This document shows, piece after piece, positions 32,641-41,924 of a stretch of 64,000 bases of DNA (within the stretch, counting starts at the first letter, position 1; each line of letters opens with the position of its first letter). The notes below the pieces were generated by a model. That model worked only from the letters and a program-made list of their open reading frames with translations. It made no database searches and was not told the origin of the DNA. Source of the DNA: Streptomyces rubradiris. Lineage in GTDB: Bacteria > Actinomycetota > Actinomycetes > Streptomycetales > Streptomycetaceae. Location of the stretch: positions 1,257,501 through 1,321,500 of the forward strand of contig NZ_BNEA01000001.1 in assembly GCF_016860525.1 (NCBI RefSeq), read 5' to 3'. The position numbers and the translations under genes are program-made.

Positions 32641-34308
32641 GTGACCGAGTCACGGGAGCACGCGGAGTGGGGCCCGGCCGCCGGGCCCGGGGTGACCCTG
32701 GAGCGGCTGCTGTCGGTCGTGGGCCCGGGGGCCCTGGAGCTGGACACGGCGCCCGGCGGCCTGGGAGTGGCCGTCGGCGGCGTCACCCTGCTCGATGTGC
32801 TGGCCCCCGAGGTCCGGCCCGGGGAACTGGTGCTGGCCGTCGGTGTCGCGGCCGGGTCGGCCCAGGCGGTGGACGTCGTGCGCCGGGCCGGTGCCGCCGG
32901 GGCCCGCGGGGTGGTCTTCGGCCCGGAACGACCCGACGGGAGCCTCGGTGTCCTGCGCTCGGCGGCCCACGAGGCCGGTACGGCGCTGCTGTTCCGCACC
33001 TGGTACCGGTGGGAGGAACTGGTGGCGGTGCTCCGGGCCGGGCTCGCCGCGGCGGGTGTGCCGCCGTTACCGGCCGCCCGGGGCCTGGTGCTAGGCGATC
33101 TCGACGGGCTGGCCGACGCGGTGGCCGCCCTGGTCGGCGGCTCGGTGACCATCGAGGACACCGAGTCGCGGGTGCTGGCGTACTCCTCGACGGAGGAGAA
33201 CGTGGACGAGATGCGCCGGCTGACCATCCTCGGGCGGCGCGTGCCCGCCTGGCGGGTGGCCGCGATGCGCGACGCCGGGTTCTTCCGCGCCCTGTGGACC
33301 ACGGAGGACGTGCTGCACCGGCGCGCCCAGGGCGACAATCCCGAGCGGCTGGTATGCGCCGTCCGGGCGGGCGGCGAGGTGCTGGGCTCCGTCTGGGTGG
33401 CGGCGGTCGCGGGCCGGCCGCTGTCCCCGAACGCGGCCCAGGCGCTGCGCGCCGCGTCCCGGGCCGCCGCCCCGCATCTGCTCCACCACCGCACGCGCGG
33501 CGCGGACAGCCGGCTGGTGGAGGACGCGGCGCGCGCCCTGCTGGAGGAGCGCGGCTCGGCCGAGGTGCTGGCCGAGCGGGCCGCGCTGCCGGCCCGGGAG
33601 CCCTGCGCGGTGCTGGCGGTGGGCGTGGCGACCGGGGAGCAGGGGGCGGCCGGTGAGCCGTCCCGGATGTACGCGCTGCTCGCCCTGCACTGCGCGGCCC
33701 TCGGCCACCGGATCGTGGTCGTGCCGGCGGGTGGCCGGGCGCTGGTGCTGGTCGGCGCGCTGGACCGGGACGCGGACCGGGCGCGGGAGCGGATGACGGC
33801 GCTCGGCACCTCGCTGACCGCCCGCCTGTCGGCGGCCGCCGGCGCGCCGGTGCGGGCAGGGCTGGGCGAGGTGGTGCCGGCGCTGGCTCAGGCGGCGCGG
33901 TCGCGCCGCAGCGCCGAGCAGGCGCTGAAGGCCCTCGCCCGGACCGGGGACGGGCGTTCCGTGGCGTGGGTGGAGGACGTGGCCGACACCATCGGCGTCC
34001 TGCGCGTGCTGGAGGCGCTGCGGGACCTGGAGCTGCCGCCGGGGACCGCGGTGGCGCGGCTGGCCGCATTCGACGCCGGGCACGCGGGCAGCCGTCTGGT
34101 GGAGTCCCTGCGGGCCTACCTGGACCACTTCGGTGATGTGCCGGCCGCCGCGCGCAGCCTCTCGCTGCACCCCAACACCATGCGGTACCGGCTGGGCCGG
34201 ATCACGGCCGTGTCGGGGCTGGACCTCGGCAGCCCGGACGCCCGGCTGCTGGCGCAGCTGCAACTGCGCCTCGGGGACGGGGAGCGGCGCGGCACCCCGG
34301 GTCCCTGA
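32641..34308 (+). CDS. PucR-type transcriptional regulator containing a TTA codon
   Basis: A 555-residue regulator. N-terminal PucR-like ligand domain (about 15-120, GVTLLDVLAPEVRPGEL), a GAF-like middle, and the C-terminal PucR helix-turn-helix (about 490-550: HFGDVPAAARSLSLHPNTMRYR, LGRITAVSG). GTG start at VTESREHAE after GAGGGGGAA. Codon 143 is TTA (Leu), so translation needs the bldA tRNA and may be limited to differentiation. It probably controls the adjoining decarboxylase gene or the upstream acyl-CoA operon; the target is unknown. Confidence 0.87.
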   Translation: MTESREHAEWGPAAGPGVTLERLLSVVGPGALELDTAPGGLGVAVGGVTLLDVLAPEVRPGELVLAVGVAAGSAQAVDVVRRAGAAGARGVVFGPERPDGSLGVLRSAAHEAGTALLFRTWYRWEELVAVLRAGLAAAGVPPLPAARGLVLGDLDGLADAVAALVGGSVTIEDTESRVLAYSSTEENVDEMRRLTILGRRVPAWRVAAMRDAGFFRALWTTEDVLHRRAQGDNPERLVCAVRAGGEVLGSVWVAAVAGRPLSPNAAQALRAASRAAAPHLLHHRTRGADSRLVEDAARALLEERGSAEVLAERAALPAREPCAVLAVGVATGEQGAAGEPSRMYALLALHCAALGHRIVVVPAGGRALVLVGALDRDADRARERMTALGTSLTARLSAAAGAPVRAGLGEVVPALAQAARSRRSAEQALKALARTGDGRSVAWVEDVADTIGVLRVLEALRDLELPPGTAVARLAAFDAGHAGSRLVESLRAYLDHFGDVPAAARSLSLHPNTMRYRLGRITAVSGLDLGSPDARLLAQLQLRLGDGERRGTPGP

Positions 34309-34315
34309 GACGCGG

Positions 34316-34428
34316 TTCGTGCGCCCGAAGCACCGAAGGCACCGTTCGGGCCCGCGCACCGAAGAGGCACCTCGTGCGCCCGCACCACCGAAGGGGCCGT
34401 TCCTCGTCGCCGCGCACGAAGGCGGACG
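34316..34428. repeat. four-copy 27-29-bp tandem repeat before decarboxylase gene
   Basis: Units with the pattern TTCGTGCGCCCGAAGCACCG are repeated four times with decay: starts at 34316, 34345, 34372 and 34400. The array occupies the first half of the gap between the PucR stop and the decarboxylase promoter. It lacks a reading frame. Confidence 0.7.
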
Positions 34429-34577
34429 CGCCGGGGTGCGAACCCCCGGTGCGGGCCCGGCCGGGGCGGGTATGCCTGTGCGCAGCCGACGAAGACCGTC
34501 CCCGGGTGCGGCGAGCAGCCTGGTCATGTGCTCGGGGAAACGGCCTCGGGCCGCTGTCCCACACCGGAGGGTGCACC

Positions 34578-35921
34578 ATGACCGCTGTGTCCCGTGCCGC
34601 CGCGCGCCGCGAGCACGTCCTGAGGGAGGCCGTGCGGCAGGGCCTGCTCGACCCGGAACTCGCCCCGCTGGCCGCCTTCGTGGACCTCGACGGTGTCGGG
34701 GCCACGGTCCGGGCGCTGCGCGAGGCGTTTCCCGGCGCCCCCGAACTGCCCGCCGTCACGCACGCGTTCGCCGCGAAGGCCAACTGCCTGGTGCCGGTGC
34801 TGCGGGAGCTGGAACGGCTCGGGATGGGCTGCGAGGTCGCGACCGGGGGCGAGCTGGCCCGGGCGCTGGCGGCCGGGTTCCCGGCCGACCGGATCGTCTT
34901 CGACTCCCCGGCCAAGACGCGCGCCGAGCTGGCGCGGGCCCTGGAACTGGGGGTGGCCGTCAACGCCGACGGCTTCCAGGAGCTGGAGCGGATCGACGCG
35001 CTGCTGGCGGGCCGCCGGTCCGCGTCCCGGATCGGGGTGCGGCTGAACTGCCAGGTCGGCGGCGGGGCCATCGCCGCGATGAGCACCGCCACGACCACCT
35101 CCAAGTTCGGTGTCCCGCTGACCGATCCGGGCAACCGGGAGCGGCTGCTGCGGGCGTTCGCCGCCTATCCGTGGCTGACCTGGGTGCACACCCACACCGG
35201 GTCGCAGGGCTGCCCGCTGGACCTGATGGCGCGCGGGGTGGCGCAGGCGGTGGAGTTCGCCGGCCAGGTGACGGCGGCGTTCGGCGCGGGCCGGGTGGAG
35301 GGCATCGACATCGGCGGCGGGCTGCCGGTGAACTTCGCCGACGACGAGGTCACGCCGACATTCGCCGACTACGTCGCACAGCTGCGGGCGCACGCCCCGG
35401 GGCTGTTCGAGGGCCGGTACCGGGTCGTCACCGAGTTCGGCCGGTCGGTGCTGGCGAAGAACGGGTTCCTGGCGGCGTACGTCGAGTACACCAAGAGCGC
35501 CGGGGGCCGGCCGATCGCCGTGACGCACGCCGGGGTGCAGGTCGCCACCCGGACGGTGTTCAGCCCCGACGCCTGGCCGCTGCGGATCGAGGCGTACGGC
35601 CCGGACGGAGCCGCCCTGCGGGCGCGGCCCGTGCGGCAGGACATCGCCGGCCCGGCCTGCTTCGCCGGCGATCTGCTGGCCCGCGACCGGGCGCTGCCGC
35701 CGCTCGGGCCGGGCGACCTGGTGGTGGTGCCGGACACCGGCGCGTACTACTTCTCCACGCCGTTCCACTACAACAGCCTGCCCGAGCCCGCCGTGCACGG
35801 GGTCCGGACGGACGCGGCCGGGCGGGTGGAGTTCACGCTCGTGCGGCCCGCGCAGGACCCGTGGCTGCTGACGGACCGGGACGGCGTACCGGAGCCGGTC
35901 CCGGCCGGCGAAGACCGGTGA
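34578..35921 (+). CDS. group III PLP-dependent decarboxylase
   Basis: A 447-residue alanine-racemase-fold decarboxylase (Orn/Lys/Arg/DAP family 2). PLP Lys is Lys67 in HAFAAKANC. Substrate and phosphate motifs: HTGSQG near 212, GIDIGGGLPV near 243, EFGRSVLAKNG and the active-site Cys in AGPACFAGD near 363. The HTGSQG and absence of a lysine-specific loop leave the substrate open: it may decarboxylate diaminopimelate-like or ornithine-type amino acids. ATG follows GGAGGG by seven bases. The overlap GTGA couples a small membrane protein gene to it. Confidence 0.85.
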   Translation: MTAVSRAAARREHVLREAVRQGLLDPELAPLAAFVDLDGVGATVRALREAFPGAPELPAVTHAFAAKANCLVPVLRELERLGMGCEVATGGELARALAAGFPADRIVFDSPAKTRAELARALELGVAVNADGFQELERIDALLAGRRSASRIGVRLNCQVGGGAIAAMSTATTTSKFGVPLTDPGNRERLLRAFAAYPWLTWVHTHTGSQGCPLDLMARGVAQAVEFAGQVTAAFGAGRVEGIDIGGGLPVNFADDEVTPTFADYVAQLRAHAPGLFEGRYRVVTEFGRSVLAKNGFLAAYVEYTKSAGGRPIAVTHAGVQVATRTVFSPDAWPLRIEAYGPDGAALRARPVRQDIAGPACFAGDLLARDRALPPLGPGDLVVVPDTGAYYFSTPFHYNSLPEPAVHGVRTDAAGRVEFTLVRPAQDPWLLTDRDGVPEPVPAGEDR

Positions 35922-36139
35922 GGAGCGGCACGGCGCCCCGGTCCGGTTCCGGGCGGCCCGGCGGGGGCGGGCCGCTGCTGACCCAGCGCGCCGCCATCGT
36001 GTTCCTGCTGGCCGGGCTGGTCGGCGCCGGGGCGGGCGTGCTGGCGGCGCTGGCCGGCAGCGCCTGGCCGGTCGCGGTGAGCGCGGGCGCCGGCACCGCC
36101 GCCTCGGCGGTGCTGTTCTTCAAGGAGATCATCGACTAG
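35918..36139 (+). CDS. small two-helix membrane protein coupled to decarboxylase
   Basis: A 73-residue protein with a basic, Gly-rich N-terminus and two transmembrane helices (about 27-48 and 50-68, the second ending VLFFKEIID). GTG start overlaps the decarboxylase stop. No family recognised. It might anchor or help export the decarboxylation product; that is inference from coupling only. Confidence 0.6.
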   Translation: MRSGTAPRSGSGRPGGGGPLLTQRAAIVFLLAGLVGAGAGVLAALAGSAWPVAVSAGAGTAASAVLFFKEIID

Positions 36140-36155
36140 GCGCCGGGCGCCCGGG

Positions 36156-36770
36156 TCAGGGCCGCAGGGCCCGCAGCAGCAGGTCGGCGAGGTGGTCGGC
36201 GACCTGCTGGGGGGTCAGCGGGCCGTCGGGGCGGTACCACGTCGACAGGTGGTGGACGGAGCCGAAGTGGTAGTCCACCACCAGGTCGGCCGGGGTCGCC
36301 GTGGAGAAGACGCCCTCCTTCTGGCCCTCTTCCACCAGCGCGCGGAAGCGTTCGTGGTAGCGCCGGCGCTCGGCGCGGACCTGCTTGTTCTTCTCCGGGC
36401 TGAGGTGGTGCATGGACCGGAAGAAGATCGACGCGTCGTCGAGGTTCTCGATGGTGGTGACGACCACGTCGGCCGCCGCGTCCCTGAGCCGCTTGGCCAC
36501 CGGCTCGTCGGCGTTCGCGTAGGTGTCCAGCCGCTCCTGCTGGAGGCGCAGCACGCGCGCGTACACCTCGTGCAGCAGGTCGTCCTTGGAGCCGAAGTAG
36601 TGGTACAGCGCGCCCTTGGTGACGCCGGCCGCCTCCACGATCTCCTGCACGGAGGTGCGGTCGTAGCCCTGCTCGGCGAAGAGCCGGGTGGCGGCGGCCA
36701 GCAGCCGCTGCGGTACGGGCGTGCCGTCTCCGTCCGTGGTCCTGGGCACTGCCGCCACCTGCCTTTCCAT
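36156..36770 (-). CDS. TetR regulator of fatty-acid-type operon
   Basis: A 204-residue TetR protein. HTH at about 25-68 (RLFAEQGYDRTSVQEIVEAA, GVTKGALYHYFGSKDDL). C-terminal domain includes ASIFFRSMHHLSPEKNKQVR, resembling KstR2/FadR-like regulators that sense acyl-CoA. It is the third gene of a leftward operon after the AMP ligase (5-bp gap) and short-chain dehydrogenase, so it is autoregulated with them. A candidate operator lies in the promoter of the operon. Confidence 0.88.
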   Translation of the reverse strand: MERQVAAVPRTTDGDGTPVPQRLLAAATRLFAEQGYDRTSVQEIVEAAGVTKGALYHYFGSKDDLLHEVYARVLRLQQERLDTYANADEPVAKRLRDAAADVVVTTIENLDDASIFFRSMHHLSPEKNKQVRAERRRYHERFRALVEEGQKEGVFSTATPADLVVDYHFGSVHHLSTWYRPDGPLTPQQVADHLADLLLRALRP

Positions 36771-36775
36771 GTCTT

Positions 36776-38437
36776 TCAGTCGGTGTTCCGGGAACGCAGT
36801 TCCCGACGGAGGATCTTCCCACTGGCCGTCTTGGGCAACTCGGGCAGGATCTCCACCTGACGCGGGTACTTGTACGCGGCCAGTCTCTCCTTGCAGTACG
36901 CGGCCAGTTCGCCGGGGGCCGCCTCGGCGCCCGGACGGAGGCTGATATAGGCCTTGACGGTCTCGCCCCGGTACCCGTCGGGCACCCCGACGACGGCCGC
37001 CTCGCGCACCGCCGGGTGCGTGTAGAGGACGTCCTCGACCTCGCGCGGCCACACCTTGAAGCCGGACGCGTTGATCATGTCCTTCTTGCGGTCCACGACG
37101 TACAGCCAGCCCCGCTCGTCCATGAACCCGATGTCGCCGGTGCGCAGCTCGCCGTCCGGGAAGGTCTCGGCGGTGGCGTCGGGCCGCCGCCAGTAGCCGG
37201 GTACCACCTGCGGTCCGCGTACGGCGATCTCCCCGTGCTCCCCGAAGGGCACCTCCGCGCCCCGGTCGTCCAGGATGCGCACGACCGTGTCGGCGCCGGG
37301 CAGGCCGACGGACAGGGTGCCGGAGACCGGGTCGACGGGCGCCTCCAGGTGGGGCGGGACGGAGGCGCAGGGGGCGGTGCACTCGGTGAGGCCGTAGCCG
37401 ACCCGCAGGTACGGCCCGAAGCGCTCGCGGAACCGCTCCACGAGGGCGGGCGGCACGGGCGCGCCGCCGGAGGAGAGCTGCACGAAGGAGGTGAAGTGCT
37501 CGCGGGTGACGCCGGGGTGGGCGGCGAGCGCCATGTAGGCGGTGGAGGGGCCGACGGTGTAGTGCGGGCGGTGCTCGGCGAAGGCGTCCAGGACGACACC
37601 GGGCTCGAAGCGGTAGGTGAGCACCAGGGTGCCCGCGCCGTTCAGGCAGGCGCCGAGCTGGCAGACCATGCCGGTGATGTGGAACAGCGGGGCGAGCGCG
37701 TAGTAGACGGGCCCCTCGGGCAGGCCGAGTCCGGTGCTCTGCCGTTCGGCGTTGTACATGATGTTGGCGTGGGTGTTGGTGGCGCCCTTGGGGATGCCGC
37801 TGGTGCCCGAGGTGTAGCTGATCAGCGCGATGTCCTCGGGGCGTGGCAGGCGGCCCTCGGGGGGCCGGCCGCCCTGCCGGGCGACCGCCGTCAGGTCGTC
37901 GGCGTCCGGGGCCTGGGGCAGCCGCTCGAAGGCCAGCACGCGGGGGTCGTCGCGGGTCTGGAAGTCCCGTTCGCAGGCGGTGAGCACGATCCGTACCGGG
38001 GAGTCGGCGGCGGTCTGCCGCAGGTACCCCTCCCAGGCCCGGTCGGAGCAGATCAGCGCGGTCACCTCGGCGTCCCGCAGGACGTGCGCGACCTCGCCCG
38101 ACTTGTACATGGGGTTGACCGGGACGACGGTCGCGCCCGCCTTCCAGGCGCCGAGCACGGCCAGCACGAAGTGCGGGGAGTTCTGCAGGAGTACGGCCAC
38201 CCGGTCGCCGCGCCGCAGTCCGCGCCCGGCGAGGTGGGCGGCGACGGAGTCGGTCAGCTCGTCGATGTCCCGGTAGGTCAGCCGGGTGTCGAAGTAGGCG
38301 AGGCAGGCGCGGTCGGGGTGCCCGGCGACGGCGGTGCCGAGGGCGTGCACCAGGGAGTCGGCGGGGTCGAGCGGGGCGCGCTGGTCGTCGGTCAGCAGCG
38401 CGAGCCAGGGGCGGTCGGCGTAGCGGACGGCGGTCAC
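36776..38437 (-). CDS. AMP-dependent acyl-CoA synthetase
   Basis: A 553-residue acyl/aryl-CoA ligase of the ANL superfamily. Motifs: SYTSGTSGIPKG (AMP-binding), GYGLTEC, DTVVRILDD region, GELRTGDIG, RKKDMINASGFKVWP and the C-terminal Lys in KTASGKILRREL. It activates a carboxylic acid as acyl-AMP, then CoA thioester. GTG start, four-base overlap with the SDR gene (GTGA). The operon suggests import of a fatty or cyclic acid into beta-oxidation. Confidence 0.9.
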   Translation of the reverse strand: MTAVRYADRPWLALLTDDQRAPLDPADSLVHALGTAVAGHPDRACLAYFDTRLTYRDIDELTDSVAAHLAGRGLRRGDRVAVLLQNSPHFVLAVLGAWKAGATVVPVNPMYKSGEVAHVLRDAEVTALICSDRAWEGYLRQTAADSPVRIVLTACERDFQTRDDPRVLAFERLPQAPDADDLTAVARQGGRPPEGRLPRPEDIALISYTSGTSGIPKGATNTHANIMYNAERQSTGLGLPEGPVYYALAPLFHITGMVCQLGACLNGAGTLVLTYRFEPGVVLDAFAEHRPHYTVGPSTAYMALAAHPGVTREHFTSFVQLSSGGAPVPPALVERFRERFGPYLRVGYGLTECTAPCASVPPHLEAPVDPVSGTLSVGLPGADTVVRILDDRGAEVPFGEHGEIAVRGPQVVPGYWRRPDATAETFPDGELRTGDIGFMDERGWLYVVDRKKDMINASGFKVWPREVEDVLYTHPAVREAAVVGVPDGYRGETVKAYISLRPGAEAAPGELAAYCKERLAAYKYPRQVEILPELPKTASGKILRRELRSRNTD

Positions 38438-39204
38438 CGGGCGGCCTCCCACTTGCGCTGGATGTGGTTCATGGTGGCGAGCCAGCGCTCGGGCTCGCCG
38501 GCCCGCGCCTGGTAGAAGCCGGCGACCTCGGGGTGCGGCAGGATCAGGAAGCGGTCCTCCTCGATGCCCTTCAGCAGGGCGTCGGCGACGGCCTCGGGTT
38601 CGATCGCGGTGGGCCGCAGCACCAGGTCGCCGGCGCTGCCGGTGGCGGCCAGCATGTCGGTGCGGACGCCCTGCGGGCAGATGGCGTGCACCTTGACGCC
38701 CCGGTGGCGGTAGGTCAGGGACAGCCACTCGGCGAAGGCGTAGGCGCCGTGCTTGGTCACGCTGTAGGAGGGCGCGCCGATCATGGTGAGCAGTCCGGCG
38801 GCGGAGACGGTGGACACGAACCGTCCGGCGCCCCGCTCCAGCCAGCCGGGCAGCAGCGCGTGGGCGGCGCGGACGTGGGCCATCAGGTTGACGTCCCAGG
38901 ACGTCTCCCAGGTGTGCTCGTCCAGGGCGGTGAGGTCGCCGTCCTCGAAGGCGACCCCGGCGTTGGCGCAGTAGACGTCCACCGTGCCGCCGAGGGCCTC
39001 GCGGGCCGCGTCGACGACGCGGGAGGCGTCGCCGGGCACGGCGGTCCCGCCGATCTCCTCGGCCACCGCCTTCGCCTTGCCGGCGTCCAGGTCGTTCACC
39101 ACGACCCGGGCGCCCTCGGCGGCGAACCGCCGGGCCAGCGCGGCCCCGATCCCCCCGCCCGCTCCGGTGACGACCACTCCCGCATCCCGCACGGCTTCCA
39201 CCAT
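38434..39204 (-). CDS. short-chain dehydrogenase/reductase
   Basis: A 256-residue SDR with TGAGGGIG (about 13-20) for NAD(P), NAG motif in CANAGVAF and catalytic YSVTK (near 154). C-terminal helix KWEAAR. First gene of the leftward SDR-ligase-TetR operon. ATG follows GAAGGAGACC, an excellent RBS; a longer frame upstream has no homology. Likely oxidises a hydroxy-acyl intermediate in the same catabolic route. Confidence 0.9.
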   Translation of the reverse strand: MVEAVRDAGVVVTGAGGGIGAALARRFAAEGARVVVNDLDAGKAKAVAEEIGGTAVPGDASRVVDAAREALGGTVDVYCANAGVAFEDGDLTALDEHTWETSWDVNLMAHVRAAHALLPGWLERGAGRFVSTVSAAGLLTMIGAPSYSVTKHGAYAFAEWLSLTYRHRGVKVHAICPQGVRTDMLAATGSAGDLVLRPTAIEPEAVADALLKGIEEDRFLILPHPEVAGFYQARAGEPERWLATMNHIQRKWEAAR

Positions 39205-39278
39205 CGGTCTCCTTCGACACGACACGACGCGACGCGACTTCGACACGACACGCTGCGACTCGGCTCGGCGAGCGTCAG

Positions 39279-39296
39279 ACTAACCAGTCGGTATGT
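39279..39296 (-). promoter_or_regulatory. candidate operator for the TetR of the SDR-ligase operon
   Basis: ACTAACCAGTCGGTATGT shows imperfect dyad symmetry (AC-N2-ACC-N4-GGT-N2-GT), 75 bases before the SDR start. TetR regulators of acyl-CoA genes bind similar ACC-N4-GGT cores. Inferred from position and symmetry. Confidence 0.45.
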
Positions 39297-39343
39297 GTAA
39301 AAGGAAGGGCGGGCGCGCCAACCTCTAGGGGACTGGAGGACTC

Positions 39344-40564
39344 ATGGACCTGTCCCGAAGAAACCTGCTCGCCTCGACCGCACTGGCGGCGACTCCCATG
39401 CCCCACCACCACCGCGAGCCGCTCCGCACCGGCTTCGAGAACCTCGCCGCCCACGACTACGCGCTCCTCGCCGGCCAGAAGACCGGCGTCGTCACCAACC
39501 CCACCGGCATCACCAGGGCCGCCGAGCACATCGTCGACGTGATGCACCGCGACCCCCGGGTCGAGCTGACGGCGGTCTTCGGCCCGGAGCACGGCTTCCG
39601 CGGCACCGCCCAGGCCGGCGGCTCCGAGGGCCGCCACGACGACCCGGCGACCGGCCTGCCGGTGTACGACACGTACCTGAAGAGCGGCCGGCCGCTCGCC
39701 GACATCTTCACCGCGTCCGGCGTGGACACGGTCGTCTTCGACATCCAGGACGTCGGCGCCCGCTTCTACACCTACATCTGGACCCTGTACGACTGCATGG
39801 AGGCGGCGGCGCTCGCCGGGAAGCGCTTCGTCGTGCTGGACCGCCCCAACCCGGTGACCGGCCGCGCGGCCGAAGGCCCGGTGCTGCGCGAGGAGTTCGC
39901 CAGCTTCGTCGGCCGGAAGCCGATCGCTCAGGCGCACGGCATGACGGTGGCGGAGCTGGCCGGCCTGTTCAACGGGGAGTTCCTGAGCACGCCGGTCGCG
40001 CTGGAGACCGTACGCATGTCGGGCTGGAAGCGGTCCGCGTTCTACGACGGCTCGGGCCTGCCCTGGGTGCCGCCGAGCCCCAACATGCCCACGCCGGACA
40101 CCGCGATGGTGTACTCCGGGACCTGCCTGTTCGAGGGCACGAATCTCTCCGAGGGGCGCGGCACGACCCGGCCCTTCGAACTCCTCGGCGCGGAGGGCGT
40201 GGACGGGCGCTGGGCCGCCGCCGTGAACGGGCTGGGGCTGCCCGGCGTGCGGTTCCGGGAGGCGTACTTCGCGCCCACGTTCTCCAAGTTCCAGGGGAAG
40301 ACCGTGGGCGGGGTGCAGGTCCATGTGACCGACCGGGCCGCCTTCGACCCCGTGCGCACCGGGGTCGCGCTGCTGGTGACGGCGCGGAAGGCGTGGGACG
40401 GGTTCGCGTGGCGGTCCGACCACTGGATCGACCGGCTCACCGGCTCCGACCAGGTGCGCACGATGATCGACGCGGGCGCGGACACCGACGAGGTGACGGG
40501 TGCCTGGCAGGAGGAGCTGGCCGCGTTCCGGCGGGTGCGAAAGGGGTATCTCCTGTACAAGTAG
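39344..40564 (+). CDS. DUF1343/NamZ-like secreted exo-N-acetylmuramidase
   Basis: A 406-residue protein of the DUF1343 family, shown for NamZ to be an exo-beta-N-acetylmuramidase that releases MurNAc from peptidoglycan fragments. Twin-Arg-like MDLSRRNLLASTALAA suggests Tat export (residues 1-20). Motifs: GVVTNPTG, FGPEHGFRG, DIQDVGARFYTYIW, VLDRPNP and LFEGTNLSEGRGTTRPFELLGA-type region. ATG after GGAGGAC. It would recycle or degrade peptidoglycan outside the membrane. Confidence 0.88.
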   Translation: MDLSRRNLLASTALAATPMPHHHREPLRTGFENLAAHDYALLAGQKTGVVTNPTGITRAAEHIVDVMHRDPRVELTAVFGPEHGFRGTAQAGGSEGRHDDPATGLPVYDTYLKSGRPLADIFTASGVDTVVFDIQDVGARFYTYIWTLYDCMEAAALAGKRFVVLDRPNPVTGRAAEGPVLREEFASFVGRKPIAQAHGMTVAELAGLFNGEFLSTPVALETVRMSGWKRSAFYDGSGLPWVPPSPNMPTPDTAMVYSGTCLFEGTNLSEGRGTTRPFELLGAEGVDGRWAAAVNGLGLPGVRFREAYFAPTFSKFQGKTVGGVQVHVTDRAAFDPVRTGVALLVTARKAWDGFAWRSDHWIDRLTGSDQVRTMIDAGADTDEVTGAWQEELAAFRRVRKGYLLYK

Positions 40565-40595
40565 CGCGTCTTCATCGGGGACGAGGGAGCCCGGC

Positions 40596-41897
40596 ATGGC
40601 CGATCCTGGGATGAGCGTGTCTCCCTACTGGGAGCTGACCTTCGACGCGGACGGGGACGTGGACGGCCCCGAACGGGACCGGCTGCTGGCGCAGGTCACC
40701 GACCGCGGCGTGCGGGACCTGGTCGTCTTCGCGCACGGCTGGAACAACGACCGTTCGGGCGCGACCGCGCTGTACCGGCGGTTCTTCGCCCCCGTCCCCC
40801 GGCTCGCGCCGAAGGCCCGGATCGGGTACGCCGGGGTGATCTGGCCGTCGATGCGGTTCAGCGACGAGCCGATCCCCGACTTCCCGAGGTCCGTGGCGGC
40901 CGAGGAGGTCCAGGCGGCGCCCCGCCCGGCGCTGGACAAGGACACCCGGCGCGCGCTGCTGGAGACCTTCCCGGGCCGGGCGACCGTGCTGGACCGGCTG
41001 GCCCGGCTGCTGGACGAGCGGCCGGCCGGCACCGAGGGGACGGCCGAGTTCGGGCGGCTGGTGCGGCTGCTGCTGGAGCCCGGGGGGCGGTGGGCGGTGG
41101 CCGACACCGACGAGGACGGCGAGCCGGCCGTGTTCACCGGGGACCCGGTGGCCGCCTGCGAGCAGTTCGCCGAGGCCCTGGCCGCGCTGCGTCCGGACGC
41201 CGGGGCGGCCGGGTTCCGTCTGCCGAACCCGTGGGACGGCGCGAAGGAACTGCTGCGGCAGGCGACGTACTACCAGATGAAGCGGCGGGCCGGGACGATC
41301 GGCGAGCGCGGACTCGGGCCGCTGCTCGGGCGGTTGGCGAAGGCCGCGCCCGGGGTGCGGGTGCACCTGGTGGGGCACAGCTTCGGCGGCCGGCTGGTGG
41401 CGTTCGCGCTGCGCGGGCTGCCGGAGCCGGTGCGCACGGTGAAGTCGGTGACCCTGCTGCAAGGCGCGTTCTCGCACTACGCGTTCTCGGCCCGGCTGCC
41501 GCACGCGGCGGGCCGGTCGGGGGCGCTCAAGGACGTCCAGCGGCGCGTCGACGGCCCCCTGGTGTGCTGCCACTCGCGCTTCGACACGGCCCTCGGCACG
41601 ATCTATCCGCTGGCCTCACGGCTCGCCGGGGACGACCGCTCCTGCGCCGGGAACGAGATCGCGGCCGTGCTGGGCCCGCGCTGGGGCGCCCTGGGGCACG
41701 ACGGGGTGCAGGCGGTGCCCGGCACCACCCGGCTGGACCTGGCGGCGGCCCTCGGCGGCGGACTGCCGGCGTCGGGCTGTGTCAACGTGGACGCGGCGGC
41801 CGTGGTCCGGCGCGGGGGCGCGCCGACCGGGGCGCACAGCGACATCGTGCACCCCGAGCTGGCGCGGCTGGTACTGGCGGCGGGCCGCGTCACCTGA
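40596..41897 (+). CDS. alpha/beta-hydrolase-fold protein with lipase motif
   Basis: A 433-residue cytoplasmic protein with a GHSFGG nucleophile elbow near residue 265, upstream VVFAHGWNN oxyanion loop and later ASRLAGDDRS, the acid and His being less certain. Homologues are unassigned actinobacterial lipase-like proteins with a long insertion of unknown role. It begins with MADPGMSVSPYWELTFD; the longer frame upstream is the tail of the DUF1343 region. Separated by 30 bp from the previous gene, so probably cotranscribed. Confidence 0.75.
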   Translation: MADPGMSVSPYWELTFDADGDVDGPERDRLLAQVTDRGVRDLVVFAHGWNNDRSGATALYRRFFAPVPRLAPKARIGYAGVIWPSMRFSDEPIPDFPRSVAAEEVQAAPRPALDKDTRRALLETFPGRATVLDRLARLLDERPAGTEGTAEFGRLVRLLLEPGGRWAVADTDEDGEPAVFTGDPVAACEQFAEALAALRPDAGAAGFRLPNPWDGAKELLRQATYYQMKRRAGTIGERGLGPLLGRLAKAAPGVRVHLVGHSFGGRLVAFALRGLPEPVRTVKSVTLLQGAFSHYAFSARLPHAAGRSGALKDVQRRVDGPLVCCHSRFDTALGTIYPLASRLAGDDRSCAGNEIAAVLGPRWGALGHDGVQAVPGTTRLDLAAALGGGLPASGCVNVDAAAVVRRGGAPTGAHSDIVHPELARLVLAAGRVT

Positions 41898-41924
41898 CCC
41901 GCCGCCCCTCGGCCCCGGACCGGT

